Source of the DNA: Tieghemiomyces parasiticus
Lineage: Eukaryota; Kickxellomycota; Dimargaritomycetes; Dimargaritales; Dimargaritaceae
DNA: 26,849 nt
Direction of reading: 5' to 3'
Assembly (NCBI GenBank): GCA_027575765.1
Contig: JANBPT010000662.1
Location: 1 to 26,849, forward strand
A program made the translations under genes and the position numbers. The notes beneath the pieces were generated by a model that was given only the letters and a program-made list of their open reading frames with translations, made no database searches and was not told the origin of the DNA. Positions 1-10,205 of the stretch are shown one piece after another. The first letter of the stretch is position 1. Each line of letters opens with the position of its first letter.

Positions 1-3000
1 CCGACGTGGCCTACATCAACTTTACGTCAGGCAGCACAGGCCAACCCAAAGGAATCCCGATCCGCCATGAATCCCTCGTCAACGTTGTCCTGGCCTGGTG
101 CGACCTGGCAGGCTTTTCCGGAGCTTTCCGCTGTGCCCAGACTATCAATATCATGTTCGACCCTTCCCTGCTCGAGATCTTTGGCACGTTTTACGTCGGT
201 GGTACCCTCGTCGTCCAGGACGGTGAGCTATTTGACGTGCTCCAGCGGGTCAATGCCTGCGTCTCGGTCCCGTCAGTCCTATCCGCCCTTGATCCGGACG
301 ATTTCCCGACGTTGTCTCATGTATCCGTGATTGGTGAGATGCTGCCGTACCCTCTGGCGCAGACCTGGGGCCAGGGTCGAGAGCTCTACAATATCTACGG
401 GCCTACGGAAATCACCATTACCAGCCACGGCACTCAAGTTCAGCCCGGTAAACTCGTAACAATTGGGCCCACGCTTCCCAATTACCACTGCTACATCCTG
501 GACGACCAGCTGAACCCCGCCCCCATCGGTGTGCCCGGCGAGATTTGTATTGCCGGGGTGGGGGTGAGCCATGGCTACTGGAAGCGACCTGACCTCACGA
601 AGAAAGCCTTCGTTTCTAGCCCGATGAGTCCTGGCTGCTTGTACCGCACCGGTGACCTAGGGTGCTGGTTGGCTAACGGCGAGGTACAGGTAGTGGGCCG
701 TAAAGACTTCCAGATCAAGCTACGCGGTATGCGAGTCGAACTCGGTGAAATTGAGAGCCACTGCCAAACGTTCCCTGGGGTATCAAATGCCGTAGCCTTA
801 GTCAAAGAGAAGCGACTGGTAGTGTATATTTCCCCCGCACCGGTGAGTTCTATGGAACTTAGTCGACACGTGGCCTCCAAACTACCTCGCTATATGGTGC
901 CCGATTTATTCCTAGCCCTCGAAGCCATGCCCTTGACATCGGCTGGAAAGACTGACCGGCGAACACTTCAGGGAATGTCGCTCCCGGAGAATGATAATGT
1001 GGATTTATCGGATAATCAACCCATTTCGGAGACGTTTGCCGCACTCCGCCGCGCCCTCGCCGAGACACTGGATGTCGACCCCGCCCGGGTGGTTCCCTCG
1101 GCCTCCTTCCTTCGCCTAGGCGGCGACTCGATCTCAGCCATCCAGTTCTCATCGCGGTGTAAAAGGTACGGCCTAAAGCTTACGGTGGCCGATATCCTGA
1201 AGCACCCAGTTCTAGCTAACCTCGAGCGGTGTGCCGAGCCAATGCTGGACCCGGTTAGCCCCAAGTACCTGATGCGTCCCGTCGGCATTGTGCCCCATAC
1301 CGCCGTGGTGCGCCAGGTCATCCCTGATCTGCGGCGAGTAAACCACTTCAACCAGTCCTTCCTTCTCAAGTGCCGTGTGCCACTCAGCTTGCTAATGCTT
1401 AAACAAGCCGTCCGTGCCCTAGTCGCTCACCACGATATCCTTCGGATTCGTTTATCGACCCGGAATAATGAGTGGGAGCAGGAAATCTTGGAGCTGCCGG
1501 ACGGTATTCGTGATGACTTCCACTTGAGCCGGTTTGCGCTGGTCACCGAAGCCAACATCACCTTGGCCGACTATGACGACTGGGTCCTCCGCGCGCAGCA
1601 AGCCATCAACATCGAGCGTGGCCCAGTGCTAGTCGGTTCCCTGTTGACGGTGGACGCCCAACCTTACGTCTACTTCAGTGTGCACCACTTGTGCATCGAT
1701 TTTGTGTCCTGGCGCATTCTGCTGGAGGACCTCGAAACCCTTTTGCAAGGCCAGTCCCTGCCGACCAAAACCCTGTCCTTCCGCGAGTGGGCCACCCTGG
1801 TCAATGGGTACGCCCAAACCCTGCCCAACGACCTCTGGCCTAACCACGGTCCGGTGGCTGAGCTGCCGATAGATTCCAACCCCATACCAACCGAACCCAT
1901 CACGTACCACTCGGTCCAGTCCGTGTCACGCTCGCTCGGTTGCGAAGTATCCCATGCTCTGTACGGTGAAGCGGCGCCACGTGTGGACACCTCGCCGCAG
2001 GAATTCATGGTGGCCTCCCTCGTCATGGCCCTTACCACCACTTTCCAACTGGACTCACTGGAGATACAGATGGAAGGGCACGGTCGCCAGCCCTGGTCCT
2101 CTGACATCGACATCTCGCGCACCCTCGGCTGGTTTACGTCCATCTACCCGGTGGCCTTCCACGTCAAGCAAGCCGAACACTATTCATCGCTCCCCCAGGC
2201 ACTGCGCCTCCTGGCCCATATCAAGCAGCGTCTACGTTCAGTTCCTGATAGTGGCCTCCCCTACGGCCTCCTCAACGACCTGAAAGGCCGAGACCCTACC
2301 CTACCAACCACTCCAAATCCCTCGGTACGGCCCGGAGGGATAATATTCAACTACACCGGTCGATTCGAGCAGCTCGACGCACTTAATGCCTTCTGGTCTC
2401 CGGCCTCCCTTGGCGACGGCTGGTCGCACGACCTTAGCCTTGACGAGTTGGTTCGTCACGCCCTGAGCGTCTCGTGTAGCTATGGTGCGGAAACTGGCCT
2501 CAGCTTACATATACAGTACTCTAGGTTGATGTACAGAGAGCGCAATGTAGAACTCTTGGCGGATCGTTGGCTTATGCAGCTTCAGTATCTTATCCGGACC
2601 GCGCTAGACTGCCCTGTCCCGTGTCGCACCGCCAGCGACTTTGGCCTCGCCAGCCTCTCGGAACCTGCTTTTTCCCGGCTAGTGCAAGTCACCTTACCAA
2701 CACTGAGGTTGACGCTGGAAGATGTGGACGACCTGTACCCCTGTCTCCCGATGCAAGAGGGGCTACTGTTGGCCACGCTGAAGGACCCCGCGGCCTACAT
2801 GGTGCAGTCCACTTACGACCTCCTTGGGCCCCTTGATACGAAGCGGCTGCAGGTGGCCTGGGCGACCACAACCCAACAGCACCCCATCCTCCGTACCCGC
2901 TTCCTGTTAGGCCTGGTGGACACCCAACATGCCAACATGCAGCTAGTCACTAAACTCGCCGAGACCCATTGGTCCGTGAGCAACTGGTCAGGGCGGGACC

Positions 3001-6000
3001 TCGAGCAGGCCGAGGCGGAGTACATGCGGAAGGAGCGCGAGGAGGGATTCGACCTGTCGCAGGTTCCCGTTCGCGTTGGCCTGTTTTACGTTGCCCCTAA
3101 CCGCCATCGCCTAATCACCTCGATTCACCATGCGGTCCTTGATGGCTGGTCCAGCGGGATGTTCATGCATGCCCTGCTGCGCAACTATGCCGGCCGCGTA
3201 CTCCCGCCCGCCGGTCAGCTGAAGGACCTGGTCGCCCATGTCCAAGGCTGCGATACTCACGAGGCCGAGCGGTTCTGGGCCGCCCAGTTGGAAGGCGTGG
3301 AGGCACCAAGTCTACTGATTGACCCATACTGCGTGCCCGACCCGACCGTCAGACCTTCAGATGTGGCCTATCATGAGACACTGATGCGCACCGTTGATAT
3401 AGGCAACGCCATTGTTGACTTCGCTCAGGCGCACGGCGTTACGGTATCCACATTCCTGCGGGCCGCCGTGTCTCTCCTCCTCCACCGGTACACTGGTTCG
3501 GCTAACCCGGTCTTTGGCACCGTCGTCTCCGGCCGCAACGTACCCGTGCCGCTGGCCGAGTCAATCATCGGGCCCTGCATCAACACCTTGCCCTGCCGTG
3601 CCCGTATCGACCGTGCCTCGACGGTGGATGGTTTACTGCAGGCCCTCCATCGGGACAGTACAGCGGCCTACGACTTTGAGCATTGTCGACTAACCGATAT
3701 CCACCGGTGGAGTGGTGTGAGCCAAGAGCAACCCTTGTTCAATGTACTCTTCGTGTACCAGAATTACCCTGAGGAGCAGACTGATTCGGAACTCCCCATC
3801 CAACTCGAGCCCCGTGACGGTCGAGATCCTACGGACGTACCTCTGACTCTCATTTCAACGCACTCGGATGGTCAACTCCTTATCAAAGCCAGCGCCAAGT
3901 CCCACAGTTTTAGCCCTGGCTTTGTGGGTCGCCTTCTGGATCATCTGGTAGCTGTTATCCGAGCACTGGTCACCATGCCACCGTCCGACCCAATCTCTGC
4001 CGTGGACATGCTCTCCAGTGACGACAAGAGACAGCTTACCAGGACCTGGGCCCAGAACCCCGTCGACCTTCCCGTCTGCTCGTATGCCCATGAAGGCTTC
4101 CTGTCCATCGTGCAGTCCGACCCTAGCCGTGTGGCCCTTCGTGATGGTGCACATGAATGCACGTACGGGCACCTCCATTGGCTTTCAAGTCGCCTAGCCC
4201 ATCGACTCCAGCAGAGTGGCAGGTGCGGTGCGGACCAAATCGTCGGCATCATGGCCGGTAATTCCGTGGAGCTCATTGTCGGCCAACTGGCCATTTGGAT
4301 GACAGGTTCGGCTTTCGTTGTCATTTCCCCTGACTACCCAGCCGAGCGGCAGCGGTTTATCTTGGAGGACGCGGCATGCGCTGCTATTATCGGAACAAGT
4401 GCAACTTTAGGTGATATACCCGATACCGTGCCCATTCCGCAGGTGGTGATTAACTTGGAGAGCCTTCGCAGCTCAGATCCCACCGCGGATACTCAGGAAG
4501 TGACCGTCACCCCCACCAGCCTCGCGTACATCATTTACACCTCCGGCACGACGGGCACGCCTAAGGGCGTCATGCACGAGCACCGGGCCGTGGCCCAGTA
4601 CATCCAAGGCTTCCTGGGGGCCATCCGTATCACGGCTGACGACGTTACACCCACCCTGCTCACACCGACGTTTGATATTGCCACATCTGAGATCTGGCTC
4701 ACCTTGTCCGTGGGCGGCTGCCTCCTCATTACTCAGGACGACCACAAGGTGGCCCTCCAGCAGGCCACCCGGGCAGCTATTACTCCCTCACTCCTCTCGG
4801 TCTTTGAACCCCGCGACTTCCCCCACCTCCTGAGTGTGATCCTAGGTGGCGAGCCGTGCAGCCAGGCCCTGGCGGACAGATGGTCCTCTGCAGTTCGCTT
4901 ATTCAACTGGTACGGCCCGACCGAAATCGCCCATGGAACCCACCTCATTGAGCTGAAACCCGGCGAACCCGTGTCGATTGGTCGCCCGCAACCTAACGCG
5001 GTGGGTCTTATCCTGGACGGCCACCTGCACCCTGTACCCGTTGGTGTCACCGGCGAACTATACCTGGGCGGACTGGGCATAGCGCGCTGCTACCTGAAGC
5101 GTCCTGATCTAACCGCTGACAAGTTCATTACGTGGCCTACTACCGGTGAGCGAATCTACCGAAGTGGCGATTTGGCCCGCTGGCTGCCCGACGGCCGGGT
5201 CGAGTGTTTGGGTCGCATTGATAACCAGGTCAAGGTGCGTGGATTCCGCGTCGAATTGGGTGAGGTGGAAGCCGCCCTCGAGTCCCACCCGGCGGTCACC
5301 CAATCCTGCGTCGTGGTTCAAGACACTCACCTGGTGGGCTACGTCTGCCCGCCGTTTACTGGTGATAGCCAACCCATTCTCGATCGCATCCGTGCCCGCC
5401 TGGCCCACTACATGGTGCCTAGCGCCCTCATGGGCCTAACCGAATTCCCTCGGACCCGGGTGGGTAAAATTGACCGTAAGGCGCTGCCACGGTACGACTT
5501 TGCTGTCCCTTCTCATTTCATCACCGACCTGGCCACCCTGTCGCCCGCGGAGAGCCGGTTAGTCCAGGCGGTGGCCGATTGCCTACACCTTAGTCCCAGC
5601 ACCGTTAACCTGGATACAACCTTCTTTCAAATCGGCGGTAATTCACTTACGGGTATTCAGCTGGCCTCACACTGTCAGCACCAAGGCCTACAACTCACGG
5701 TGTCCGATTTCGACCGCCAGAGCACCCTCCGTCAACTGGCGCAACGAGCCGCGCAGGTTACCGAGTCACCAGCCCAAACGATGTTATTCCCGGAGCGCTC
5801 AGATGCTACTATGTACCTTACACCCGCCCAGAAGCAGTTTTTTAAACATGATCTGGCTAATCCTCAAGTGTCTGCCATTCCCGCCATGTTTGAGGTCCGC
5901 CGTCCTTCCTCGGAAGATACATGGCAGGAGGCCGTGGCCCAGGTGGTCCTGCGGCACCCCATGCTCCGTGCCCGCTTCAGCCGGGACCCGCAGACTAAAC

Positions 6001-7097
6001 AGGTATCCTACACCATCGGCGGTACCCCAACCGAACATTACCGTTTCCAGTACCACTTGGCAGCCAAAACGGAGGCCATGGTAGCCATCCTGGTCGAGGC
6101 TTTCCAGCGCCTGGATTTCTGGACAGGCCACCTAAGCGAATTCCACGTGTTCGACCTAGTCGGGACCCAGTACTTTTTCCATTGCACCCACCACCTCGTC
6201 AATGACTACCTGACTTCGGCCCTTATTTCGGAAGAGGTCGAAGCGCTTCTGCTTGGGCGGCCATTGGTGCCTGCCACCGTGCCCTTCCGGGTCTGGGCCG
6301 CGCATCTCCACGAGTTAGCCCAGCAGATCGATCCGCACACACTCCAATTGCCCCCCAATATTCCGTCATTGTCGACCTCGCCCCCTCCCGACGCAGCTTC
6401 TGCTGGTGGATTAGATCATGCATCCATCCTCCAGTCGGAATTCACCGCCCAAGAAACACGAAGCCTACTATTCGACGCCTGCGAGCACCATCAGGTCTCG
6501 CAGCTGGAACTTATCCTGGCCGGACTTCTACTCGCCTATAGTGAGATATTTGAGCTGGAGGTGCTTGGTCTAGACTTCATTACCCACGGCCGCCAGCCCC
6601 TGGGCTCGGAACCCCTCGATGTGACGCGTACCGTTGGTTATTTTGCTCATAACATCCCACTGGCCATTATTGCCTCTACCGGTCTTGATCAGGCCGCGTC
6701 ACTTCAAGAGGTCCAACGCCAATTGCCGGGATTGTTACGTGACGGCCCCCAACTCGCATTGGTAAACTCTCTTCATGAGTTCCAAGACCCAGTCCTACGT
6801 GAGAAGTTCAACGTCCAACCCCAGATCTCCTTCTCCTACCTGGCCCAACTGACCGCGTCCTCCGCTACCCAGGAGAGTGGCCTATTTACCAAGAGACCTG
6901 ACCTACACCAAGCACTACGCCGCGTCCAATCTGTCAACCGATCGCCATACGCCATGGATATCACGGTCCAGCATAAGGAAGGAGGCCTCCAGCTTATGAT
7001 TCACTACCGTGCAGACATACTCCCACGTAGCAAGGTTGAGCGCTTCCTTGCCAAATGGAAAAAGGACCTCCTCGACTTTCGGACCCCGAGGGCCTGA
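1..7097 (+). CDS. Non-ribosomal peptide synthetase, 3' part (A-T-E-C-A-T-E-like), 5' partial
   Basis: Multimodular NRPS that activates amino acids as adenylates, loads them on phosphopantetheine carriers and condenses them. The frame is open at the window edge; residues are numbered from the GTG at 6-8, which is an internal Val. Order seen: A1 from core A3 (FTSGSTGQPKG, 6-16; YGPTE 131-135; YRTGDL 213-218) to about 325; T1 (LGGDSI, Ser375); E1 about 420-865 (HHLCID 560-565, EGHGR 690-694, FNYTGRF 781-787); C about 905-1340 (HHAVLDGWS 1041-1049); A2 about 1365-1830 (YTSGTTGTPKG 1511-1521, YGPTE 1636-1640, GKIDRK 1820-1825); T2 (IGGNSL, Ser1880); terminal E-like domain about 1935-2350. No thioesterase, reductase or terminal condensation domain follows before the TGA. 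E1 predicts a D-residue. There are no introns over 7 kb. The family and domain calls are secure; substrates and product are unknown. Confidence 0.96.
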   Translation, partial: DVAYINFTSGSTGQPKGIPIRHESLVNVVLAWCDLAGFSGAFRCAQTINIMFDPSLLEIFGTFYVGGTLVVQDGELFDVLQRVNACVSVPSVLSALDPDDFPTLSHVSVIGEMLPYPLAQTWGQGRELYNIYGPTEITITSHGTQVQPGKLVTIGPTLPNYHCYILDDQLNPAPIGVPGEICIAGVGVSHGYWKRPDLTKKAFVSSPMSPGCLYRTGDLGCWLANGEVQVVGRKDFQIKLRGMRVELGEIESHCQTFPGVSNAVALVKEKRLVVYISPAPVSSMELSRHVASKLPRYMVPDLFLALEAMPLTSAGKTDRRTLQGMSLPENDNVDLSDNQPISETFAALRRALAETLDVDPARVVPSASFLRLGGDSISAIQFSSRCKRYGLKLTVADILKHPVLANLERCAEPMLDPVSPKYLMRPVGIVPHTAVVRQVIPDLRRVNHFNQSFLLKCRVPLSLLMLKQAVRALVAHHDILRIRLSTRNNEWEQEILELPDGIRDDFHLSRFALVTEANITLADYDDWVLRAQQAINIERGPVLVGSLLTVDAQPYVYFSVHHLCIDFVSWRILLEDLETLLQGQSLPTKTLSFREWATLVNGYAQTLPNDLWPNHGPVAELPIDSNPIPTEPITYHSVQSVSRSLGCEVSHALYGEAAPRVDTSPQEFMVASLVMALTTTFQLDSLEIQMEGHGRQPWSSDIDISRTLGWFTSIYPVAFHVKQAEHYSSLPQALRLLAHIKQRLRSVPDSGLPYGLLNDLKGRDPTLPTTPNPSVRPGGIIFNYTGRFEQLDALNAFWSPASLGDGWSHDLSLDELVRHALSVSCSYGAETGLSLHIQYSRLMYRERNVELLADRWLMQLQYLIRTALDCPVPCRTASDFGLASLSEPAFSRLVQVTLPTLRLTLEDVDDLYPCLPMQEGLLLATLKDPAAYMVQSTYDLLGPLDTKRLQVAWATTTQQHPILRTRFLLGLVDTQHANMQLVTKLAETHWSVSNWSGRDLEQAEAEYMRKEREEGFDLSQVPVRVGLFYVAPNRHRLITSIHHAVLDGWSSGMFMHALLRNYAGRVLPPAGQLKDLVAHVQGCDTHEAERFWAAQLEGVEAPSLLIDPYCVPDPTVRPSDVAYHETLMRTVDIGNAIVDFAQAHGVTVSTFLRAAVSLLLHRYTGSANPVFGTVVSGRNVPVPLAESIIGPCINTLPCRARIDRASTVDGLLQALHRDSTAAYDFEHCRLTDIHRWSGVSQEQPLFNVLFVYQNYPEEQTDSELPIQLEPRDGRDPTDVPLTLISTHSDGQLLIKASAKSHSFSPGFVGRLLDHLVAVIRALVTMPPSDPISAVDMLSSDDKRQLTRTWAQNPVDLPVCSYAHEGFLSIVQSDPSRVALRDGAHECTYGHLHWLSSRLAHRLQQSGRCGADQIVGIMAGNSVELIVGQLAIWMTGSAFVVISPDYPAERQRFILEDAACAAIIGTSATLGDIPDTVPIPQVVINLESLRSSDPTADTQEVTVTPTSLAYIIYTSGTTGTPKGVMHEHRAVAQYIQGFLGAIRITADDVTPTLLTPTFDIATSEIWLTLSVGGCLLITQDDHKVALQQATRAAITPSLLSVFEPRDFPHLLSVILGGEPCSQALADRWSSAVRLFNWYGPTEIAHGTHLIELKPGEPVSIGRPQPNAVGLILDGHLHPVPVGVTGELYLGGLGIARCYLKRPDLTADKFITWPTTGERIYRSGDLARWLPDGRVECLGRIDNQVKVRGFRVELGEVEAALESHPAVTQSCVVVQDTHLVGYVCPPFTGDSQPILDRIRARLAHYMVPSALMGLTEFPRTRVGKIDRKALPRYDFAVPSHFITDLATLSPAESRLVQAVADCLHLSPSTVNLDTTFFQIGGNSLTGIQLASHCQHQGLQLTVSDFDRQSTLRQLAQRAAQVTESPAQTMLFPERSDATMYLTPAQKQFFKHDLANPQVSAIPAMFEVRRPSSEDTWQEAVAQVVLRHPMLRARFSRDPQTKQVSYTIGGTPTEHYRFQYHLAAKTEAMVAILVEAFQRLDFWTGHLSEFHVFDLVGTQYFFHCTHHLVNDYLTSALISEEVEALLLGRPLVPATVPFRVWAAHLHELAQQIDPHTLQLPPNIPSLSTSPPPDAASAGGLDHASILQSEFTAQETRSLLFDACEHHQVSQLELILAGLLLAYSEIFELEVLGLDFITHGRQPLGSEPLDVTRTVGYFAHNIPLAIIASTGLDQAASLQEVQRQLPGLLRDGPQLALVNSLHEFQDPVLREKFNVQPQISFSYLAQLTASSATQESGLFTKRPDLHQALRRVQSVNRSPYAMDITVQHKEGGLQLMIHYRADILPRSKVERFLAKWKKDLLDFRTPRA

Positions 7098-9136
7098 AAG
7101 CACTATTACTGAAGCGAGCATGCAGATGTGTACATGTATGACCTCTCACGCAGCCTAGCCTCCTGGTTATTAAGGCTACTTCGCATGGTTCATTGCGTGC
7201 TAACTACCATTACTACTGAATTATTTCCCCCGATTTCCAGTGCCATTATCTTGGAAGCTCTATAAAGTCTGACTATCTTAAGTTATATGGATTTATCGTG
7301 GTAATTAATTAACTCTCATTGAAAGTTATAAGTACAGTTCCGGGTAACTACGACATTTATGATGCGCTAAAGTAGTAGAAGATATATACTAATGGGTACC
7401 ACTAGTTTGGTTCTAATTGTGTGCTTGTCAAGAAATACAACGGACATGCGGGCACGCTTAATGGACCCTTCACCCGTTTCAAGAGGTACATGAGCTCTTT
7501 TCAAATCTAAAGTGGTAAATGTATACGAGAGGTCAATGGTAAACTGAGCACCTGTGTGTTTGTGTGTGTGTCTGTTTTTTGGAGTGGTGATGGTATTGTG
7601 CCCAAAACTACTGATCTGATCAGTTGTGGCACCCGCACTTTTTCCTTCCTCTTTATTCGCTAATTCCCGTATTCGATATCTCGTTTCAGCGACACCCGCC
7701 TTTCTGGTCAGTTAGCGGTCGCTTCTTTTGTAGCAGGCGACCCCGCCACAACTCTTTTAGGGCCTACCCTCTTATCCATTTGGGCACCAGCTCCGCCGCA
7801 CACTGTCGTTCTTGGGTTGCTCCTGAACTCAAGCAGTGGCCGCCAAGAAAGATGTAGGACACCCTTCAGGTATAACAGACCCTCCGGGTTCGCCACTCAA
7901 TAAACGACATCCACAACGCAATAACAAACCTCCCCGCTTAAAAACATTCCAACTTAGTTAGACTGTGTTCTTTAGTTCATTTCGTTGACCATTTAGCCTT
8001 TAGTTTTCCTCCAGGGCTGTTTTACCCGCGACAGGTGGTACCTATTGAAACAGCTAGTTGGCGCCTTAGATACGGCGTGAAGGCCTGGGCCTGTATGAAG
8101 CCGCAATCAGCCCGGCATCTGTGCTAATTTAGGGCATGGCGGCGGTTTGGGGATGGCCACTAGATATGAAGGCGGGTCGGCATTCTTAGGGGCTATCAGC
8201 ATCGGTTTGAGAACGAGAGTAGGAAAGGAACGGAGGGCTAGTTAAGATAAGGCTCGCCATTAGCCAAGTGTAAGCCTCCAAGTAAGATGGTACTGTGACA
8301 GTGTGTGCTGCCCGAGATAAGGAGTAACTAGAAGAAAGACTAAGGGAGGGTCGCAAGGCGAGCAGGCCAAGTTAGAATAAAAGGAATAGGGGTCTATTAC
8401 ACACTTAACGAATCTACTATTATGGGCGATTCGTTGGCTTTACGTAGGCGCGATTTGGGTGATGATGGGAAACTGGTCGGGTATAGTTGAGGTGCTCGGT
8501 TCTGGACCCTTCTCCATGAAGATGAAGACTCGAAATCGAGCGGGGTTCACATTTGAAGTTGAAAGGCCGCCGCCTTCCTATTATACCAAAGGATGTGCGT
8601 CATCTGTGCTGGAAGTATGAATATTTTATCAGGAAGACAGGCCCTGAAGGGAGACGGCGTCCTTAAGACTGGAAGGCACTCCAGTGGGCGCCTCGGCTAC
8701 GGTACATACATATTATCAGGTCTGTAAGGCCGAGGCTAACTATATCATATATATTGCCATATCGAACCCTTCTGCCTCTTACTATACCGCCATTTACAAA
8801 TGACTGCCTTTATTCTTGGACGGGTCATACGCTCCCAACAAAAAAAAGCATGACCCGGCTTGAATAAAGCTTTTCTAGAATAAGAACGCTCTGTACGTTA
8901 ATTATGGTAGGTAGCGGTATATATAATTGAACAAGGTAATTGGTTGAGCGATCGGAACTGCTGCCAAACCATCGACCGGCCAGAAGAGTGGCTCTGTAAG
9001 CAGATATACACGGTCGAGTGATCCGAAATAATGGTAATGGGCCACAATATCAAACGGAAACTGCAATGATTTATAGGTCCCGGCTCTGGGGTAGGTAGGA
9101 AGGAAACTAGGCAAGGGCGGCTCTCGCCGGTTTGCT
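7098..9136. other. Intergenic region between convergent NRPS and TMX-like genes
   Basis: About 2 kb, clearly more AT-rich than the flanking genes, with no frame that I can assign to a protein family on either strand. It must hold the 3' ends of both flanking transcripts. An AATAAA-like signal on the minus strand (TTTATT on plus, around 8808-8813) could serve the TMX-like gene. Small structures seen are an imperfect TG repeat (7553-7571) and two 8-bp inverted repeats (8690-8697 with 8729-8736, and 8821-8828 with 8850-8857). No tRNA was found by eye. Confidence 0.6.
7553..7571. repeat. Imperfect (TG)n microsatellite
   Basis: A run of TG dinucleotides with one interrupting T, about 450 bases downstream of the NRPS stop codon. 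Seen directly; no function implied. Confidence 0.7.
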
Positions 9137-10205
9137 TTAGGCATTCTTCTTCTGCTTGCGCACGGCAGAAGGGGCAGCCGAATTGCGGTTGAGAGCGATG
9201 AGAACGTAGGCCACCACGGGTAGGCTAGCGAAAATCCCCAGGTACCCCCAGAGCGGCACGGCGGCCAGGAAGTTAGTGAAGTGACTGCCAGCACCGGCGA
9301 TCTTGCCAATGACCGTGCCACTGTTGAAATGTGGAAAGGGGTATGAATAAGATAAGTTAGCCAAATACGGACGACCATCGGCTCAGACGCGAGTTACTCC
9401 AGATTTTTTACTTCCAACCGAGTGACCAAGGCTACACTTACAAGATGGAGAACGGCGAAAAGGGCCCGTCCCAAGCGGTCACCTGTTCCCACCCACTCTG
9501 GATGAACTCGAAGATATGGTAAGCATCTAGGGGGCCCTCGTAGGCGCGGACTGCGTGGGGCGGGGAGTAGATAGACAGGGTTGTTACTGAGGTTAGATCT
9601 TGGTGGCGAGGGCGAGGGGTAAAGGGTTCCGGACCAGAAACCCAACGGGCCGTAGAAAATTGTCAGGGGTTCGTGGAAATACTGGCAAGAGGAGTGGGGG
9701 GGCAATCTTCACTCGGTCACTTACTCTGGTTGTCGCGTACGTAAAACAGCGTCGGCAACCGAGTGATCATGAACTTGGCAGCGAGCTCGGGGCTGGCATC
9801 GATATCGATCTTGGCTAGACCGACATGGGTCATGTCGGCGTCGGCCAGACGTTCGCCAAGGAGATCCAGCTTCGGCGCAAACATGCGGCAAGCCCCACAC
9901 CAGGTGGCGTAAAAGTCCAGGATCCACTCGTCACGTGCGGCAAGCTGCTCGGTGAAGTTGCCGTCGTTGAGCGTGACGACGGGAATGCCCGGGGCGTGGC
10001 GCTTTTTTTCGACGACGGGGTCGGCTACCATCACCACGGGGTCTTCAGGCCCCGTGGCGGCAGCGGGGGTCCAGGTGGCCACCAGCGTTGGGTCGCTCGC
10101 CGACGAAAGGGCGTCGCTTTGTTTCTGTTCGGCCAGGGCGGCCGGGACAAGCCAGGCTGCGGACACTAGCCCGACGCCCAGTAGGGTCGCACGGAAAAGA
10201 TGCAT
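9137..10205 (-). CDS. TMX-like ER membrane thioredoxin (PDI family), three exons
   Basis: Exons 10205-9725, 9550-9442 and 9320-9137 (coding order) join in frame to 257 residues; introns of 174 and 121 nt both begin GTAAGTG and end in CAG. Residues 1-25 form a signal peptide (cleavage after ALA). A thioredoxin domain at about 75-185 carries FYATWCGACR with redox cysteines 103 and 106 and the cis-Pro at 151 (RLPTLF). Exon 2 adds YEGP...FEFI, the last strand and helix of the fold, then WDGPFSPF, as in TMX1. One membrane span follows (about 218-240, after VPLWG), then a basic tail ending KKNA, a KKXX dilysine retrieval signal. Known family role: disulfide exchange in the ER lumen, on membrane-bound substrates. 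The active site is CGAC, where PDI has CGHC and human TMX1 CPAC. It lies divergent to the R3H gene. Confidence 0.87.

Noticed and set aside
8821..8857. An 8-bp inverted repeat (CGGGTCAT/ATGACCCG) around an A-rich loop, considered as a terminator or transposon end.
   Set aside because: The arms are short, the loop is 21 nt, and intrinsic terminators are not expected in a fungal nuclear genome.
8902..9378. A 158-codon minus-strand frame overlapping the last TMX-like exon.
   Set aside because: It is the wrong frame of that exon, extended into AT-rich intergenic DNA; the spliced frame gives the expected membrane span and KKXX end.
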